From NCBI GenBank assembly GCA_964501925.1, contig CAZCTM010000006.1:8714-72713 (forward strand): DNA of 64,000 nt, in the 5' to 3' direction. Positions 45,160 to 53,608 of the stretch are shown here, in pieces (positions within the stretch are counted from its first letter, which is position 1; the number at the start of each line of letters is the position of its first letter). Source of the DNA: CAYLYU01 sp964501925 (GTDB lineage Bacteria; Pseudomonadota; Zetaproteobacteria; Mariprofundales; Mariprofundaceae). The translations under genes were made by a program, and so were the position numbers. Under the pieces are notes generated by a model. That model saw only the letters and a list, made by a program, of their open reading frames with translations. It was not told where the DNA came from and did no database searches.

Positions 45160-45619
45160 GATAGGGGACCACCGGCCCCGGGACCAGCGCGGAGACATCA
45201 CCACCCATACCGGATATTTCACGGATGAAGCGCGAGGAGACAAACGTATAGTCCTCACGGGCCATGACGAACACGGTTTCAATTCGTTCGTCCAGGATCC
45301 GGTTCATGGTGGCCATCTGAAACTCGTATTCAAAATCGGAAGCGGCACGCAGGCCACGCAGGATGGCGTAGGCTTGCTGTTTCTGTGCAAACTCAACCAG
45401 AAGGCCGGAAAAGGCCTTTGTATCAGCCCGGCTCTCCTCAGCAAAGGTTTCCCTCACCATGGCCAGTCGCGTCTTGAAATCGAACTGGGGGGCCTTTGCC
45501 GGATTTTCCGCAACGCCGATGATGATGCGATCAAACAGTTTCAGGCCCCGCTGAACCACATCGACATGACCCAGTGTGATGGGGTCAAATGTTCCCGGAT
45601 AGACGGCAGTTCTTTTCAT
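45152..45619 (-). CDS. coaD: Phosphopantetheine adenylyltransferase
   Basis: 155 residues. Penultimate step of CoA synthesis. The nucleotidyltransferase motif AVYPGTFDPITLGHVDVVQRG (5-25), with T/HxGH, and the ISSTxxR-equivalent FVSSRFIREISGMGGDVSALVP (about 127-148) are intact. Its ATG overlaps the rsmD stop (ATGA), the common rsmD-coaD pair. Confidence 0.97.
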   Translation of the reverse strand: MKRTAVYPGTFDPITLGHVDVVQRGLKLFDRIIIGVAENPAKAPQFDFKTRLAMVRETFAEESRADTKAFSGLLVEFAQKQQAYAILRGLRAASDFEYEFQMATMNRILDERIETVFVMAREDYTFVSSRFIREISGMGGDVSALVPGPVVPYLK

Positions 45620-46161
45620 GAGCCGCTCTCCTGCTTGATGAAGTACAGACAGGTGTCACCGTAATACCTGCATGCGGTTTGTGTCCAGCCTTCAGGCCAG
45701 TCGGGTGTGGCCAGGGAGGACTCCTCGATGACCAGATGACCAGCCCTGATGCCGGCATCAGACAGCCAGCGGGGGATCTGGTCGGCGATCCCTTTGTCGT
45801 AGGGCGGGTCGGCAAAAATCAGTTGAAAATCCAGACCTGCTATCCTGTTTGCGATGACCCTGCTCGCTTCCCCGTGGATGATCTGCCAGTGATCCTTTAG
45901 CCCCCAGCTTTCACGGATATCCATCATATGCAGGCACAGACGATGGTTTTTCTCGATCGACATGACCTGCCCGGCCTTTCTGGAAAGGCATTCCAGGGCC
46001 ATCAGGCCACTGCCGGCGTACAGGTCAAGCACCTTCCATCCCTCGATGTCGTGCAGGATGTTAAACAGCGCCTGCCGTACCTTTGAAGGTGTTGGTCTGA
46101 GTCCTGGAAGACGGGGAACATTTAACCTGCGGCCGCGCAGTTCCCCGGCGGTGATTCTCAT
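45616..46161 (-). CDS. rsmD: 16S rRNA (guanine966-N2)-methyltransferase
   Basis: 181 residues. MRITAGELRGRRLNVPRLPGLRPTPSKVRQALFN is the family N-terminus; SAM motif VLDLYAGSGLMALECLSR (about 44-61) and catalytic LIFADPPYDKG (about 114-124) are intact. It lies one base from the preceding M16 gene and overlaps coaD, so the four minus-strand genes 45152-48851 form one transcription unit. Confidence 0.95.
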   Translation of the reverse strand: MRITAGELRGRRLNVPRLPGLRPTPSKVRQALFNILHDIEGWKVLDLYAGSGLMALECLSRKAGQVMSIEKNHRLCLHMMDIRESWGLKDHWQIIHGEASRVIANRIAGLDFQLIFADPPYDKGIADQIPRWLSDAGIRAGHLVIEESSLATPDWPEGWTQTACRYYGDTCLYFIKQESGS

Positions 46162-47535
46162 TTAATTGGTGGGTGAAACGGATGTGGGTCCGACCTGGAC
46201 GAGGCTCCACTGCTCGGGAGGACAATACTTTTTGGCCGCCTTGTTCACCTGAGCCAGGCGAACGGACTTGATCCTTTTAGTCCAGACCTGCAGATAATCC
46301 AGAGGCAGGTCATAGAAACCAATCATGGATAACAGACCCACGCGTTCACGGTTGGAGTCCATGCGCTGGGCAAATCCACCGATCAGGTTGCTTTTGGCAG
46401 CCCTAAGTTGCCTCTTGCTCACCCCCTTGGTCGACAAACCAAGCAATTGGCTGCGAACCACGTGAGCCGCCTTGTCCCTTTGGGAGGCCTTGGTTTGCAG
46501 GTTGATGATGTACGGACCGGCAGCTGCCAGGGGCCTGAAGTAGGAATAGACACCGTACACCAGACCGCGCTTTTCGCGCACTTCCTGCATGAGGATGGAT
46601 GCAAAGCCGCTTCCACCCAGAATGTGGTTAAGCACCAGCACGGGAAACAGGTCCGGATCCTTTCTTGCGGGACCAAGGCGGGCAAAAACAAGATGGGTTT
46701 GCTTCGAGTCCATGCTCACGGATATGTTGCTGGGCTTGTGGTTTGCGGGCTTAAGATCAAACAGTTTCCTGTCAGGGCAGCCTTTCCAGCTTTTCAGCGC
46801 AGGGCGGATCAGGGCCAGCAGTTCCTTCATGGTTACATCGCCGCTGACTGCCAGAACGGCTCCCTGTGGATGGATCTGCTTCTCATACAGGGTCTTCAGG
46901 TCGGCAAGCGCGATTCTTGCAAGGCTTTCAACGTTTCCCTGGGGGAGGTGGCCGTAAGGGTGTCCGTCAAAGAGGACCTTGACCGTGGTTTCCGAGGCAA
47001 TGTGACCGGGCTGTTCCCGCGCCTTTTGTGCGGCTGAAACGGCGTCTTCTTTTAGGATCCTGAAACGCTTTTGATCCCAGCCGGGCTGCAGTACCGTTTC
47101 CGCCAGGGCGGCAACCCCTTCTGTCAGGACCTCTTTCAGAACGGTTACGGACACGGCCATGCTGTCGCGGTCCACATCTGCGCCGAGCATGATGGCATGG
47201 GTATCCAGATACTGCGCCCAGCTCTTTTGGTCATGTTTCGCTGTGTGATCCGTCAGCATGTCGGCCAGAAGGCTTGCTGTCCCCCCCTTCTCTTTGGGGT
47301 CGAAACGACTCCCTGCCACCAGTGTCAGTTGCATGCTCACCATGGGAACGTTATGAGCCTGGATCAGCAATATCTTCAGGCCGTTGGACAGCTTTGCCTG
47401 TTCAATGGGGGGTACTGCCAGGCCTCTGGACGGGAAACTGCATAGCAGGAGTGCAAGCAGTACCGTCAAGAAGGTCGGCGAAGGTAATTTCGGGCGGAGA
47501 TCGGTCTTGTTTCCCGGCACAGATCCCCCGTTCAT
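46162..47535 (-). CDS. M16-family protein without the zinc motif (likely non-catalytic partner)
   Basis: 457 residues. An N-terminal hydrophobic segment (about 22-40, LTVLLALLLCSF) suggests export. It has the insulinase fold, but where active members have HxxEH this one reads GTASLLADML, so zinc ligands are missing. The C-terminal half keeps the substrate-binding Arg/Tyr region REKRGLVYGVYSYFRP. Such subunits pair with a catalytic M16 protein. The upstream gene, overlapping by four bases, is exactly that. Function: periplasmic peptide degradation, inferred. Confidence 0.88.
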   Translation of the reverse strand: MNGGSVPGNKTDLRPKLPSPTFLTVLLALLLCSFPSRGLAVPPIEQAKLSNGLKILLIQAHNVPMVSMQLTLVAGSRFDPKEKGGTASLLADMLTDHTAKHDQKSWAQYLDTHAIMLGADVDRDSMAVSVTVLKEVLTEGVAALAETVLQPGWDQKRFRILKEDAVSAAQKAREQPGHIASETTVKVLFDGHPYGHLPQGNVESLARIALADLKTLYEKQIHPQGAVLAVSGDVTMKELLALIRPALKSWKGCPDRKLFDLKPANHKPSNISVSMDSKQTHLVFARLGPARKDPDLFPVLVLNHILGGSGFASILMQEVREKRGLVYGVYSYFRPLAAAGPYIINLQTKASQRDKAAHVVRSQLLGLSTKGVSKRQLRAAKSNLIGGFAQRMDSNRERVGLLSMIGFYDLPLDYLQVWTKRIKSVRLAQVNKAAKKYCPPEQWSLVQVGPTSVSPTN

Positions 47536-48851
47536 GATGCAGCCTTTGGTTCAAGCAGGCCGGTGGTTGCACGGTCCATCTTCAACCAGCGTTTGATCAC
47601 ATGCTGCACATCCCTGGCCTGGACTTTACGGATGTTCTCAAGCCACACATCTGCCTTTTCCGGACCGATACCAACCACCTCCATGATGCCGATCTGTTTG
47701 GCCCGCAAGTACAGTGAATCCCGGGAAAAAACCTCCGAGGCGATGATTTGCCGTTTCACGGCTGCGAGACGCTCGGGTGGAATGGGTTTGCTGGCAAGGT
47801 CGTTCAGAAGGGCCCAGAATTGGGCCTCAAAGGTTGCTGGTTTTTGACCAGGTCCCAGGGCGGCATAGGCATACCAGAGATCAATGCCCATGCCGAACGG
47901 GTCATAGCCGGCGGAAACGGAAAAGGCCAGGCGCTTTTCGTCGACCAGCCGTTGTCTCAGGAGAGCCGAGCGTCCCGCCGCCAGAATGGCCGTGGCAACC
48001 GTCAGGGCTGCGGCCTCCCGGTCGTTGATCCCGGGCCTCCATACCGGCACCGGGATCATGATGGCTAGCAGTGGCAGCTGGGCAGGGAGCTTGACCGTAA
48101 TCCGCTTTGGACCCAGGGGCTCCGGTTCAACAGGATCAAAGCGTGGAGGTGACGAGCGAGCCTTCAGTTTCCCAAAGGTGTTGCGAACGGTCTTTTTTAT
48201 GTCGTCAAAATCCACATCGCCGACCACAACGACACTCACATTGCCCGGGACGTAATGCTTCTCATAGAAATCGCGCACATCCTCAATGGTCAGGTGTTCG
48301 AGATCCTGCATCCAGCCAATGACAGGGTTGCGGTAGGGGTGCAGTCGCAGACAGGCTGCCGCAAGCTCCTCAAACATCCTGCTGTTCGGGTCATCCTCGG
48401 TTCTGAGTCGACGTTCTTCCTTGATGACCTCAATTTCCTTTGCAAATTCATCGGGCTCCAGCTTCAGATGGGCAAAGCGCTCGGCTTCCATGGCCAGAAC
48501 CTCATCCACCCGTTTTGCCGGGACGGTTTCGAAATAGGCTGTGTAGTCCGTTGTGGTGAAGGCGTTGTCCTTGCCTCCCATGGCGGCAATACGCTTGGAA
48601 AATTCACCAGGCGCAAGTTTCTTCGAGCCCTTGAACATCATGTGCTCAAAGACGTGCGCCAACCCTGTCTTGCCCGGCACTTCGTCACGGCCTCCTACCT
48701 TCAGCCATACCTGCACCATGGCAACGGGCGCCGAATGATCTTCCTCAACAAGCAGGGTTACACCATTGTCGAAGCTGGCACGGTACAGTTCGACGGCATG
48801 GGCAGGGGTGGAAAAAAGAAGGAGAACAAGAAACAGGCGATGAAGTCGCAT
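47532..48851 (-). CDS. M16-family zinc peptidase, catalytic subunit
   Basis: 439 residues from ATG 48851, which gives a clear signal peptide (LHRLFLVLLLFSTPAHA). The inverted zinc motif is HVFEH (66-70), with the further Glu in VIKEERRLRTEDDPNSRMFEEL. It is a pitrilysin/processing-peptidase-like protease, predicted periplasmic, forming a pair with the following non-catalytic subunit. The ORF could extend to 49190, but the extension has no homology-like features. No clear ribosome binding site is visible. Confidence 0.9.
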   Translation of the reverse strand: MRLHRLFLVLLLFSTPAHAVELYRASFDNGVTLLVEEDHSAPVAMVQVWLKVGGRDEVPGKTGLAHVFEHMMFKGSKKLAPGEFSKRIAAMGGKDNAFTTTDYTAYFETVPAKRVDEVLAMEAERFAHLKLEPDEFAKEIEVIKEERRLRTEDDPNSRMFEELAAACLRLHPYRNPVIGWMQDLEHLTIEDVRDFYEKHYVPGNVSVVVVGDVDFDDIKKTVRNTFGKLKARSSPPRFDPVEPEPLGPKRITVKLPAQLPLLAIMIPVPVWRPGINDREAAALTVATAILAAGRSALLRQRLVDEKRLAFSVSAGYDPFGMGIDLWYAYAALGPGQKPATFEAQFWALLNDLASKPIPPERLAAVKRQIIASEVFSRDSLYLRAKQIGIMEVVGIGPEKADVWLENIRKVQARDVQHVIKRWLKMDRATTGLLEPKAAS

Positions 48852-49221
48852 GGGTCGAAATGTACGCGAAAGTCCATGGACTGCAAGCCGGATATTCTCC
48901 CCCAGCGACCGGCAAGAAATCTGAATCGTCGCCGCAGGGTCGGATGATTCCTGCAATCGTCTCCAAGCATGCTTGCCGGCAAGGAATATTACTGGCAAGC
49001 ACGCAAACCCGGACGGGTTCGTCGCCGTGACAATCCCGAACACAAACGGAGATGTCCTACGAGGCAGATGGCTGTCCGGGCAGGTTCGATGAGGACACGG
49101 ACTTGACATTGAAAGGCTCTGAATGAAAGCTATCACTCCCGCATACGTGGTTCCTTTCATGGGGTGAGGGAGAAGTAGTCTAGAGCACACGAGCAGATTT
49201 CTTTAGGTTTAAGGAGGGTTC
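48852..49221. other. Intergenic region between the M16 operon and nuoA
   Basis: 370 bases between divergent operons with no credible gene. It contains nested palindromes at 48964-49000, a perfect TTGACA at 49103-49108 without a well-spaced -10 (the nearest, TATCAC, is 22 bases away), and the AAGGAGG ribosome binding site of nuoA. The nuo promoter is expected here. Confidence 0.6.
48964..49000. repeat. Nested palindromes upstream of the nuo operon
   Basis: CAAGCATGCTTG (48964-48975) is a perfect 12-base palindrome. It overlaps TTGCCGGCAA (48973-48982), and GCTTGCC (48971-48977) pairs with GGCAAGC (48994-49000). The dense symmetry suggests a regulator site for nuo or for the divergent peptidases, but no regulator is identified. 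Confidence 0.4.
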
Positions 49222-49593
49222 ATGGGCGCCAGTTATTTGGCCTCTGAATATGCACCGATCTTCATCTTTATCCTTATTGCCTTGGCAATGGGTGCAATGC
49301 CTCTTGTGATGACATACATGATTGCTTCTCAGCATCCCGACCCTGAGAAGAATTCAGCATACGAGTGTGGTTTTGAGGCATTTGAAGATGCCCGCATGCA
49401 ATTCGATGTTCGCTTCTATCTTGTGGCCATTCTGTTCGTTGTCTTTGATCTTGAGACGGCCTTTCTCTTTCCGTGGGCCGTGGTGCTCGATCACATTGGC
49501 CTGTTCGGGTTTGTCGAGATGATGCTGTTTCTGCTGATCCTGCTTGTAGGTTATGCCTATGCATGGAAGAAAGGGGCCCTGCAATGGGAATAG
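49222..49593 (+). CDS. nuoA: NADH-quinone oxidoreductase subunit A
   Basis: 123 residues with three membrane helices; part of the membrane arm of complex I. The conserved loop KNSAYECGFEAFEDARMQFDVRFYLVAILFVVFDLE (about 44-79), with the typical ECG and FD.E residues, is intact. AAGGAGG lies eight bases before the ATG. First gene of the 14-gene operon. It overlaps nuoB by ten bases. Confidence 0.97.
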   Translation: MGASYLASEYAPIFIFILIALAMGAMPLVMTYMIASQHPDPEKNSAYECGFEAFEDARMQFDVRFYLVAILFVVFDLETAFLFPWAVVLDHIGLFGFVEMMLFLLILLVGYAYAWKKGALQWE

Positions 49594-50060
49594 AAGGTCT
49601 CCTTGATAAGGGCTACATCACCACCACTGCCGACAAGATCATCAACTGGGCACGAACCGGTTCATTATGGCCCATGACATTTGGGCTCGCCTGCTGCGCT
49701 GTGGAGATGATGCATGCCGGGGCATCGCGGTACGATCTAGATCGTTTTGGCGTTGTGTTCCGTCCTTCGCCTCGCCAGTCCGACGTCATGGTGGTTGCCG
49801 GCACGCTGATCAACAAGATGGCTCCGGCCTTGAGGAAGGTCTATGACCAGATGTCCGAACCCAGATGGGTCATTTCGATGGGTTCATGTGCCAACGGTGG
49901 TGGTTACTACCACTACTCCTATTCGGTTACCCGCGGCTGCGATCGGATCGTGCCGGTGGATATCTATGTGCCCGGTTGTCCGCCCACCGCTGAAGCGCTT
50001 TTGTACGGCATTATCCAGTTGCAGGAAAAGATCAAACGCACCAATACGATTGCTAGATAG
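49584..50060 (+). CDS. nuoB: NADH-quinone oxidoreductase subunit B
   Basis: 158 residues. Carries the terminal 4Fe-4S cluster N2: Cys pair in FGLACCAVEMM (about 36-46), Cys in MGSCANGGGYY and Cys in YVPGCPPTAEALL. ATG 49584 is chosen because it gives MGIEGLLDKGYITTTADK, close to the family start; the longer frame to 49473 lies inside nuoA. Confidence 0.97.
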   Translation: MGIEGLLDKGYITTTADKIINWARTGSLWPMTFGLACCAVEMMHAGASRYDLDRFGVVFRPSPRQSDVMVVAGTLINKMAPALRKVYDQMSEPRWVISMGSCANGGGYYHYSYSVTRGCDRIVPVDIYVPGCPPTAEALLYGIIQLQEKIKRTNTIAR

Positions 50061-50090
50061 ATGACAGCCAGGCAGAAGAAGGAAACGATT

Positions 50091-50669
50091 ATGTCCTTGC
50101 CCGAGATCAAGGGTTTGAAGGAAACCTTTGGCAAGGATTTGCTGGGTGCTTCGTATGGAGTGGATATGCCGACGGTTCATCTGGCCCCCGGGTCAATTGT
50201 TGAGGCCTGCCATTATCTCAAGAACAGTCATGCGTATGAAACGCTTATCGATCTGTGCGGTGTGGACATGTCGGAGTTTCCCGGACATGCCGCCGGGCAG
50301 CCGCGGTTTGAGGTGGTGTACCATCTCCTGTCCGTTTCAAAAAACAAGAGAATCCGCCTGCGTGTACCGGTGGCAGAGCGTCAGTTGATCGATTCGGTGG
50401 TGGAAGTCTGGCCGACTGCGAATTGGTTTGAGCGAGAGGCGTTTGACATGTTCGGTATCATCTTCAATCATCATCCGGATCTGAGGCGGATCCTGACCGA
50501 CTACGGGTTTGAAGGGCATCCCTTGCGCAAGGACTTTCCGCTTGTCGGCCGGGTTGAGCTGTTCTTTGATGATACCCAGTGGCGATGTGTGTATCGTCCA
50601 AACAAACTCGAAAACCGGGTCCTGATCCCCAAGACCTGGCCGAGAGCGGACCATGGCCGAGATTCATAA
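50091..50669 (+). CDS. nuoC: NADH-quinone oxidoreductase subunit C
   Basis: 192 residues, 30 kDa subunit of the peripheral arm. The family signature ERE-AFDMFGIIFNHHPDLRRILTDYGFEGHPLRKDFPL (about 120-155) is complete. ATG 50091 has GAAGGA nine bases upstream; ATG 50061 directly after the nuoB stop has none. It is a separate gene, not fused to nuoD as in E. coli. The end overlaps nuoD by 17 bases. Confidence 0.95.
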   Translation: MSLPEIKGLKETFGKDLLGASYGVDMPTVHLAPGSIVEACHYLKNSHAYETLIDLCGVDMSEFPGHAAGQPRFEVVYHLLSVSKNKRIRLRVPVAERQLIDSVVEVWPTANWFEREAFDMFGIIFNHHPDLRRILTDYGFEGHPLRKDFPLVGRVELFFDDTQWRCVYRPNKLENRVLIPKTWPRADHGRDS

Positions 50670-51831
50670 CTACACGATCAATTTTGGTCCCCAGCATCCG
50701 TCGGCACATGGTGTGCTGAGGTTGGTGCTGGAGCTGGATGGTGAGGTTGTTGAAAAAGCCGATTCCCATATCGGTCTGCTGCATCGCGGTACTGAAAAGC
50801 TGTTTGAGTACAAGACCTACATGCAGGACCTGCCCTATTTTGACCGTTTCGACTATGTGTCCATGATGGCCAATGAACATGCCTATGTGCTGGCGATCGA
50901 GAAACTTCTCGGAATTGAGCCCCCCGAACGGGCCAAATATATCCGTGTCATGTTTGCCGAGTTAACCCGTATCCTGAACCACCTTCTATGGCTGGGAGCC
51001 CATGCCCTGGATATCGGCGCCATGACCGTCTTTCTCTACTGTTTCCGCGAACGCGAGGACATTTTCGATTTTTATGAAGCGGTAAGCGGGGCACGCATGC
51101 ATGCCGCCTACTTTCGCCCCGGCGGCGTGACCAAGGACCTGCCGGAGGGGCTGCTGGAGAAGATCAACGCCTTCACCGAACGCTTTCCGGGATACGTTGA
51201 TGAGTATGAGACCCTGCTTACCGAGAATCGTATCTGGAAGCAACGCACCGTCGATATCGGCGTTGTGGACAAGAAGGCCGCACTGGACTGGGGCTTTACG
51301 GGCCCCATGCTAAGGGGGTCAGGTGTGGCGTGGGATCTCCGCAAGAAGCAGCCCTATGAAGTCTACGACAAAATGGATTTTGACATCCCCATTGGCACCA
51401 CTGGCGATACCTATGACCGGTACCTGGTGCGGGTGGAGGAGATGCGTCAGGCCAACAGGATTGTCAAGCAATGTGTGGACTGGCTGACCGGGCACCCCGG
51501 TCCGGTGAAGATCGATAATTACAAACTGACCAATCCTCCCCGCGCCCTGATGAAGTCCAACATGGAGGCCCTGATTCACCATTTCAAGTATTTTAGTGAG
51601 GGTTTTTTTGTGCCTGAGGGCGAAGTCTACTCTGCGGTTGAACATCCCAAGGGTGAATTTGGTGTGTATCTGAAATCCGATGGGTCCAACAAACCCTACC
51701 GCATCAAGGTCCGTGCCCCCGGGTTTGCCCACCTTGAGGCGCTGGATTACATGTCCCGGGGTCACATGATCGCGGATGTCGTGACGATCCTGGGCACCCA
51801 GGACATTGTTTTTGGGGAAGTGGACCGATGA
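50653..51831 (+). CDS. nuoD: NADH-quinone oxidoreductase subunit D
   Basis: 392 residues, 49 kDa subunit forming the quinone site with NuoB. NFGPQHPSAHGVLRL (about 10-24), the HRGTEKL motif and GAHALDIGAMTVFLYCFRERE are intact, and the C-terminus ends with TQDIVFGEVDR, as usual. The ATG lies within nuoC and the stop overlaps nuoE (ATGA). Confidence 0.97.
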   Translation: MAEIHNYTINFGPQHPSAHGVLRLVLELDGEVVEKADSHIGLLHRGTEKLFEYKTYMQDLPYFDRFDYVSMMANEHAYVLAIEKLLGIEPPERAKYIRVMFAELTRILNHLLWLGAHALDIGAMTVFLYCFREREDIFDFYEAVSGARMHAAYFRPGGVTKDLPEGLLEKINAFTERFPGYVDEYETLLTENRIWKQRTVDIGVVDKKAALDWGFTGPMLRGSGVAWDLRKKQPYEVYDKMDFDIPIGTTGDTYDRYLVRVEEMRQANRIVKQCVDWLTGHPGPVKIDNYKLTNPPRALMKSNMEALIHHFKYFSEGFFVPEGEVYSAVEHPKGEFGVYLKSDGSNKPYRIKVRAPGFAHLEALDYMSRGHMIADVVTILGTQDIVFGEVDR

Positions 51832-52334
51832 GTCGGGTTGAACAGATCCACCCGCGGTTCAGTGAGGAACGACTTGCCGAAATCAAGGCGCTCATCAGCC
51901 GATATCCTCATCCACGCTCCGCATTGCTGCCTGTTTTGCATATGGCGCAGGAGGATTTCGGTTACCTTTCCGAAGCAACTCAGCGGATGGTTGCGGAGAT
52001 TCTGGACGTTCCTTTCATGGCCGTGCGCGAGGTGGTGACCTTTTATACCATGTTCCGCGAACAGCCCTGCGGCAATTACCTGCTTGAGGTTTGTACCAAT
52101 GCCTCATGCATGCTGAACGGGGCCTATGATCTGGTTGATCACCTTTGCAGGAAGCTTGGGATCCGCATGGGTGAAACCACGCCGGATGGCATGTTTACGG
52201 TGACCGAAGTCGAGTGTGCCGGTGCCTGTGGTGGCGCTCCCATAGTACAGATCAATAACACCTACCATGAAAAGGTCGACAAGGCCCATCTGGACGGGTT
52301 TATCGATCAGGTGAAGGCGGAGGAGGATCAGTGA
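51828..52334 (+). CDS. nuoE: NADH-quinone oxidoreductase subunit E
   Basis: 168 residues, 24 kDa thioredoxin-like subunit with the 2Fe-2S cluster N1a. The four ligands are in CTNASCML (about 88-95) and VECAGACGGAP (about 127-137). Helical N-terminus with LLPVLHMAQEDFGYLSE. It overlaps nuoD and nuoF by four bases each. Confidence 0.96.
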   Translation: MSRVEQIHPRFSEERLAEIKALISRYPHPRSALLPVLHMAQEDFGYLSEATQRMVAEILDVPFMAVREVVTFYTMFREQPCGNYLLEVCTNASCMLNGAYDLVDHLCRKLGIRMGETTPDGMFTVTEVECAGACGGAPIVQINNTYHEKVDKAHLDGFIDQVKAEEDQ

Positions 52335-53608
52335 TTCCGTCCAATCCCGCCGAGGTTAAACGGATCTGCTTTGACCGGATTGATATTCCCGGCGTTCGTA
52401 CGCTGAAGGTTGCACGGAAGCATGGCGCCTATTCATTTTTGCCTACCGTTCTGAATGAGTTTACGGCTGACAAGATTATCGAAGAGGTGAAGACATCCGG
52501 TCTGCGGGGTCGAGGCGGTGCGGGGTTCCCAACCGGTCTGAAGTGGTCATTTGTGCCCCGCAACACCGGCAAGCCGACCTATTTGCTGTGCAATGCGGAT
52601 GAGGGCGAACCCGGCACCTTCAAGGATCGTGATATCATGCGATTTGATCCCCATTTGCTGATCGAAGGCATGATTATGTCGGGCTTCGCCCTGGGTGTTC
52701 AGGATGCCTATATCTACATTCGGGGCGAGTTTCTGCACGAGGCCAATGTCCTTAATGAAGCGATTCGTGAGGCCTACGAGGCCAATCTTTTGGGGAAAAA
52801 TATTTTAGGTACAGACTTTTCGATGAATCTGACCGTCCATCGTGGCGCCGGGGCGTACATTTGTGGTGAAGAGACCGCCTTGATTGAATCGCTGGAAGGC
52901 AGGCCGGGACGGCCGCGATTTAAGCCGCCTTTCCCGGCAGTTGAGGGGTTCTACCGTTGCCCGACAGTCGTCAACAATGTTGAAACCATTGCCACCATTC
53001 CGATTATTCTTGAACGCGGGGGCAAGTGGCATTCAGAAATAGGTGCCCCCAATAGTGCAGGATGCAAGATCTTTTCTGTCTCCGGCCATGTGAACAAGCC
53101 CGGCAACTACGAGGTGCCGATGGGAACACCGCTCAAGGTTCTGGTCGAGGACTATGCCGGCGGGCTCAAGCATGGCGAGGTGCCCAAGGTCATTATTCCC
53201 GGGGGTTCTTCCACACCTTGGCTGCTTCCCGAACACTATGAGGTACCCCTGACCTATGATGATGTGGCCAAGGCGGGTTCCATGCTGGGTTCAGGGGCGG
53301 TGATTGTGATGGATGAGACCGCGGATCTTATGGCCGTCACCCGCAGGCTGGCCCATTTCTATGCCCATGAGTCCTGTGGGCAGTGCACCAATTGCCGTGA
53401 GGGAACCGGGTGGATGAGGCGTGTTCTGGAAAGGATTGAGAGCGGTCATGGCATGCCAGCAGATGTTGAGGTGCTGAAGGATGCGGCCACACACATGGCG
53501 GGTCGAACAATTTGCGCCCTGGCCGATGGCGCCGCAGCTCCGGTTCTTTCCCTGATCAGGCATTTCCCCGAGGAGCTCACTTCACGAATTGCAGGAAAGG
53601 CGGCGTAG
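52331..53608 (+). CDS. nuoF: NADH-quinone oxidoreductase subunit F
   Basis: 425 residues, 51 kDa subunit with FMN, NADH site and cluster N3. NADH-binding GLRGRGGAGFPTGLKW (about 58-73), FMN site NADEGEPGTFKDR (about 91-103), and the 4Fe-4S ligands ESCGQCTNCREGTGW (about 348-362) plus a later Cys in RTICALADGAAAP. GTG 52331 overlaps the nuoE stop. nuoG follows without a gap. Confidence 0.97.
   Translation: MIPSNPAEVKRICFDRIDIPGVRTLKVARKHGAYSFLPTVLNEFTADKIIEEVKTSGLRGRGGAGFPTGLKWSFVPRNTGKPTYLLCNADEGEPGTFKDRDIMRFDPHLLIEGMIMSGFALGVQDAYIYIRGEFLHEANVLNEAIREAYEANLLGKNILGTDFSMNLTVHRGAGAYICGEETALIESLEGRPGRPRFKPPFPAVEGFYRCPTVVNNVETIATIPIILERGGKWHSEIGAPNSAGCKIFSVSGHVNKPGNYEVPMGTPLKVLVEDYAGGLKHGEVPKVIIPGGSSTPWLLPEHYEVPLTYDDVAKAGSMLGSGAVIVMDETADLMAVTRRLAHFYAHESCGQCTNCREGTGWMRRVLERIESGHGMPADVEVLKDAATHMAGRTICALADGAAAPVLSLIRHFPEELTSRIAGKAA

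Noticed and set aside
48852..49190. N-terminal extension of the M16 catalytic subunit to 49190
   Set aside because: The extension would bury a good signal peptide 113 residues inside the protein and contains no recognisable domain.
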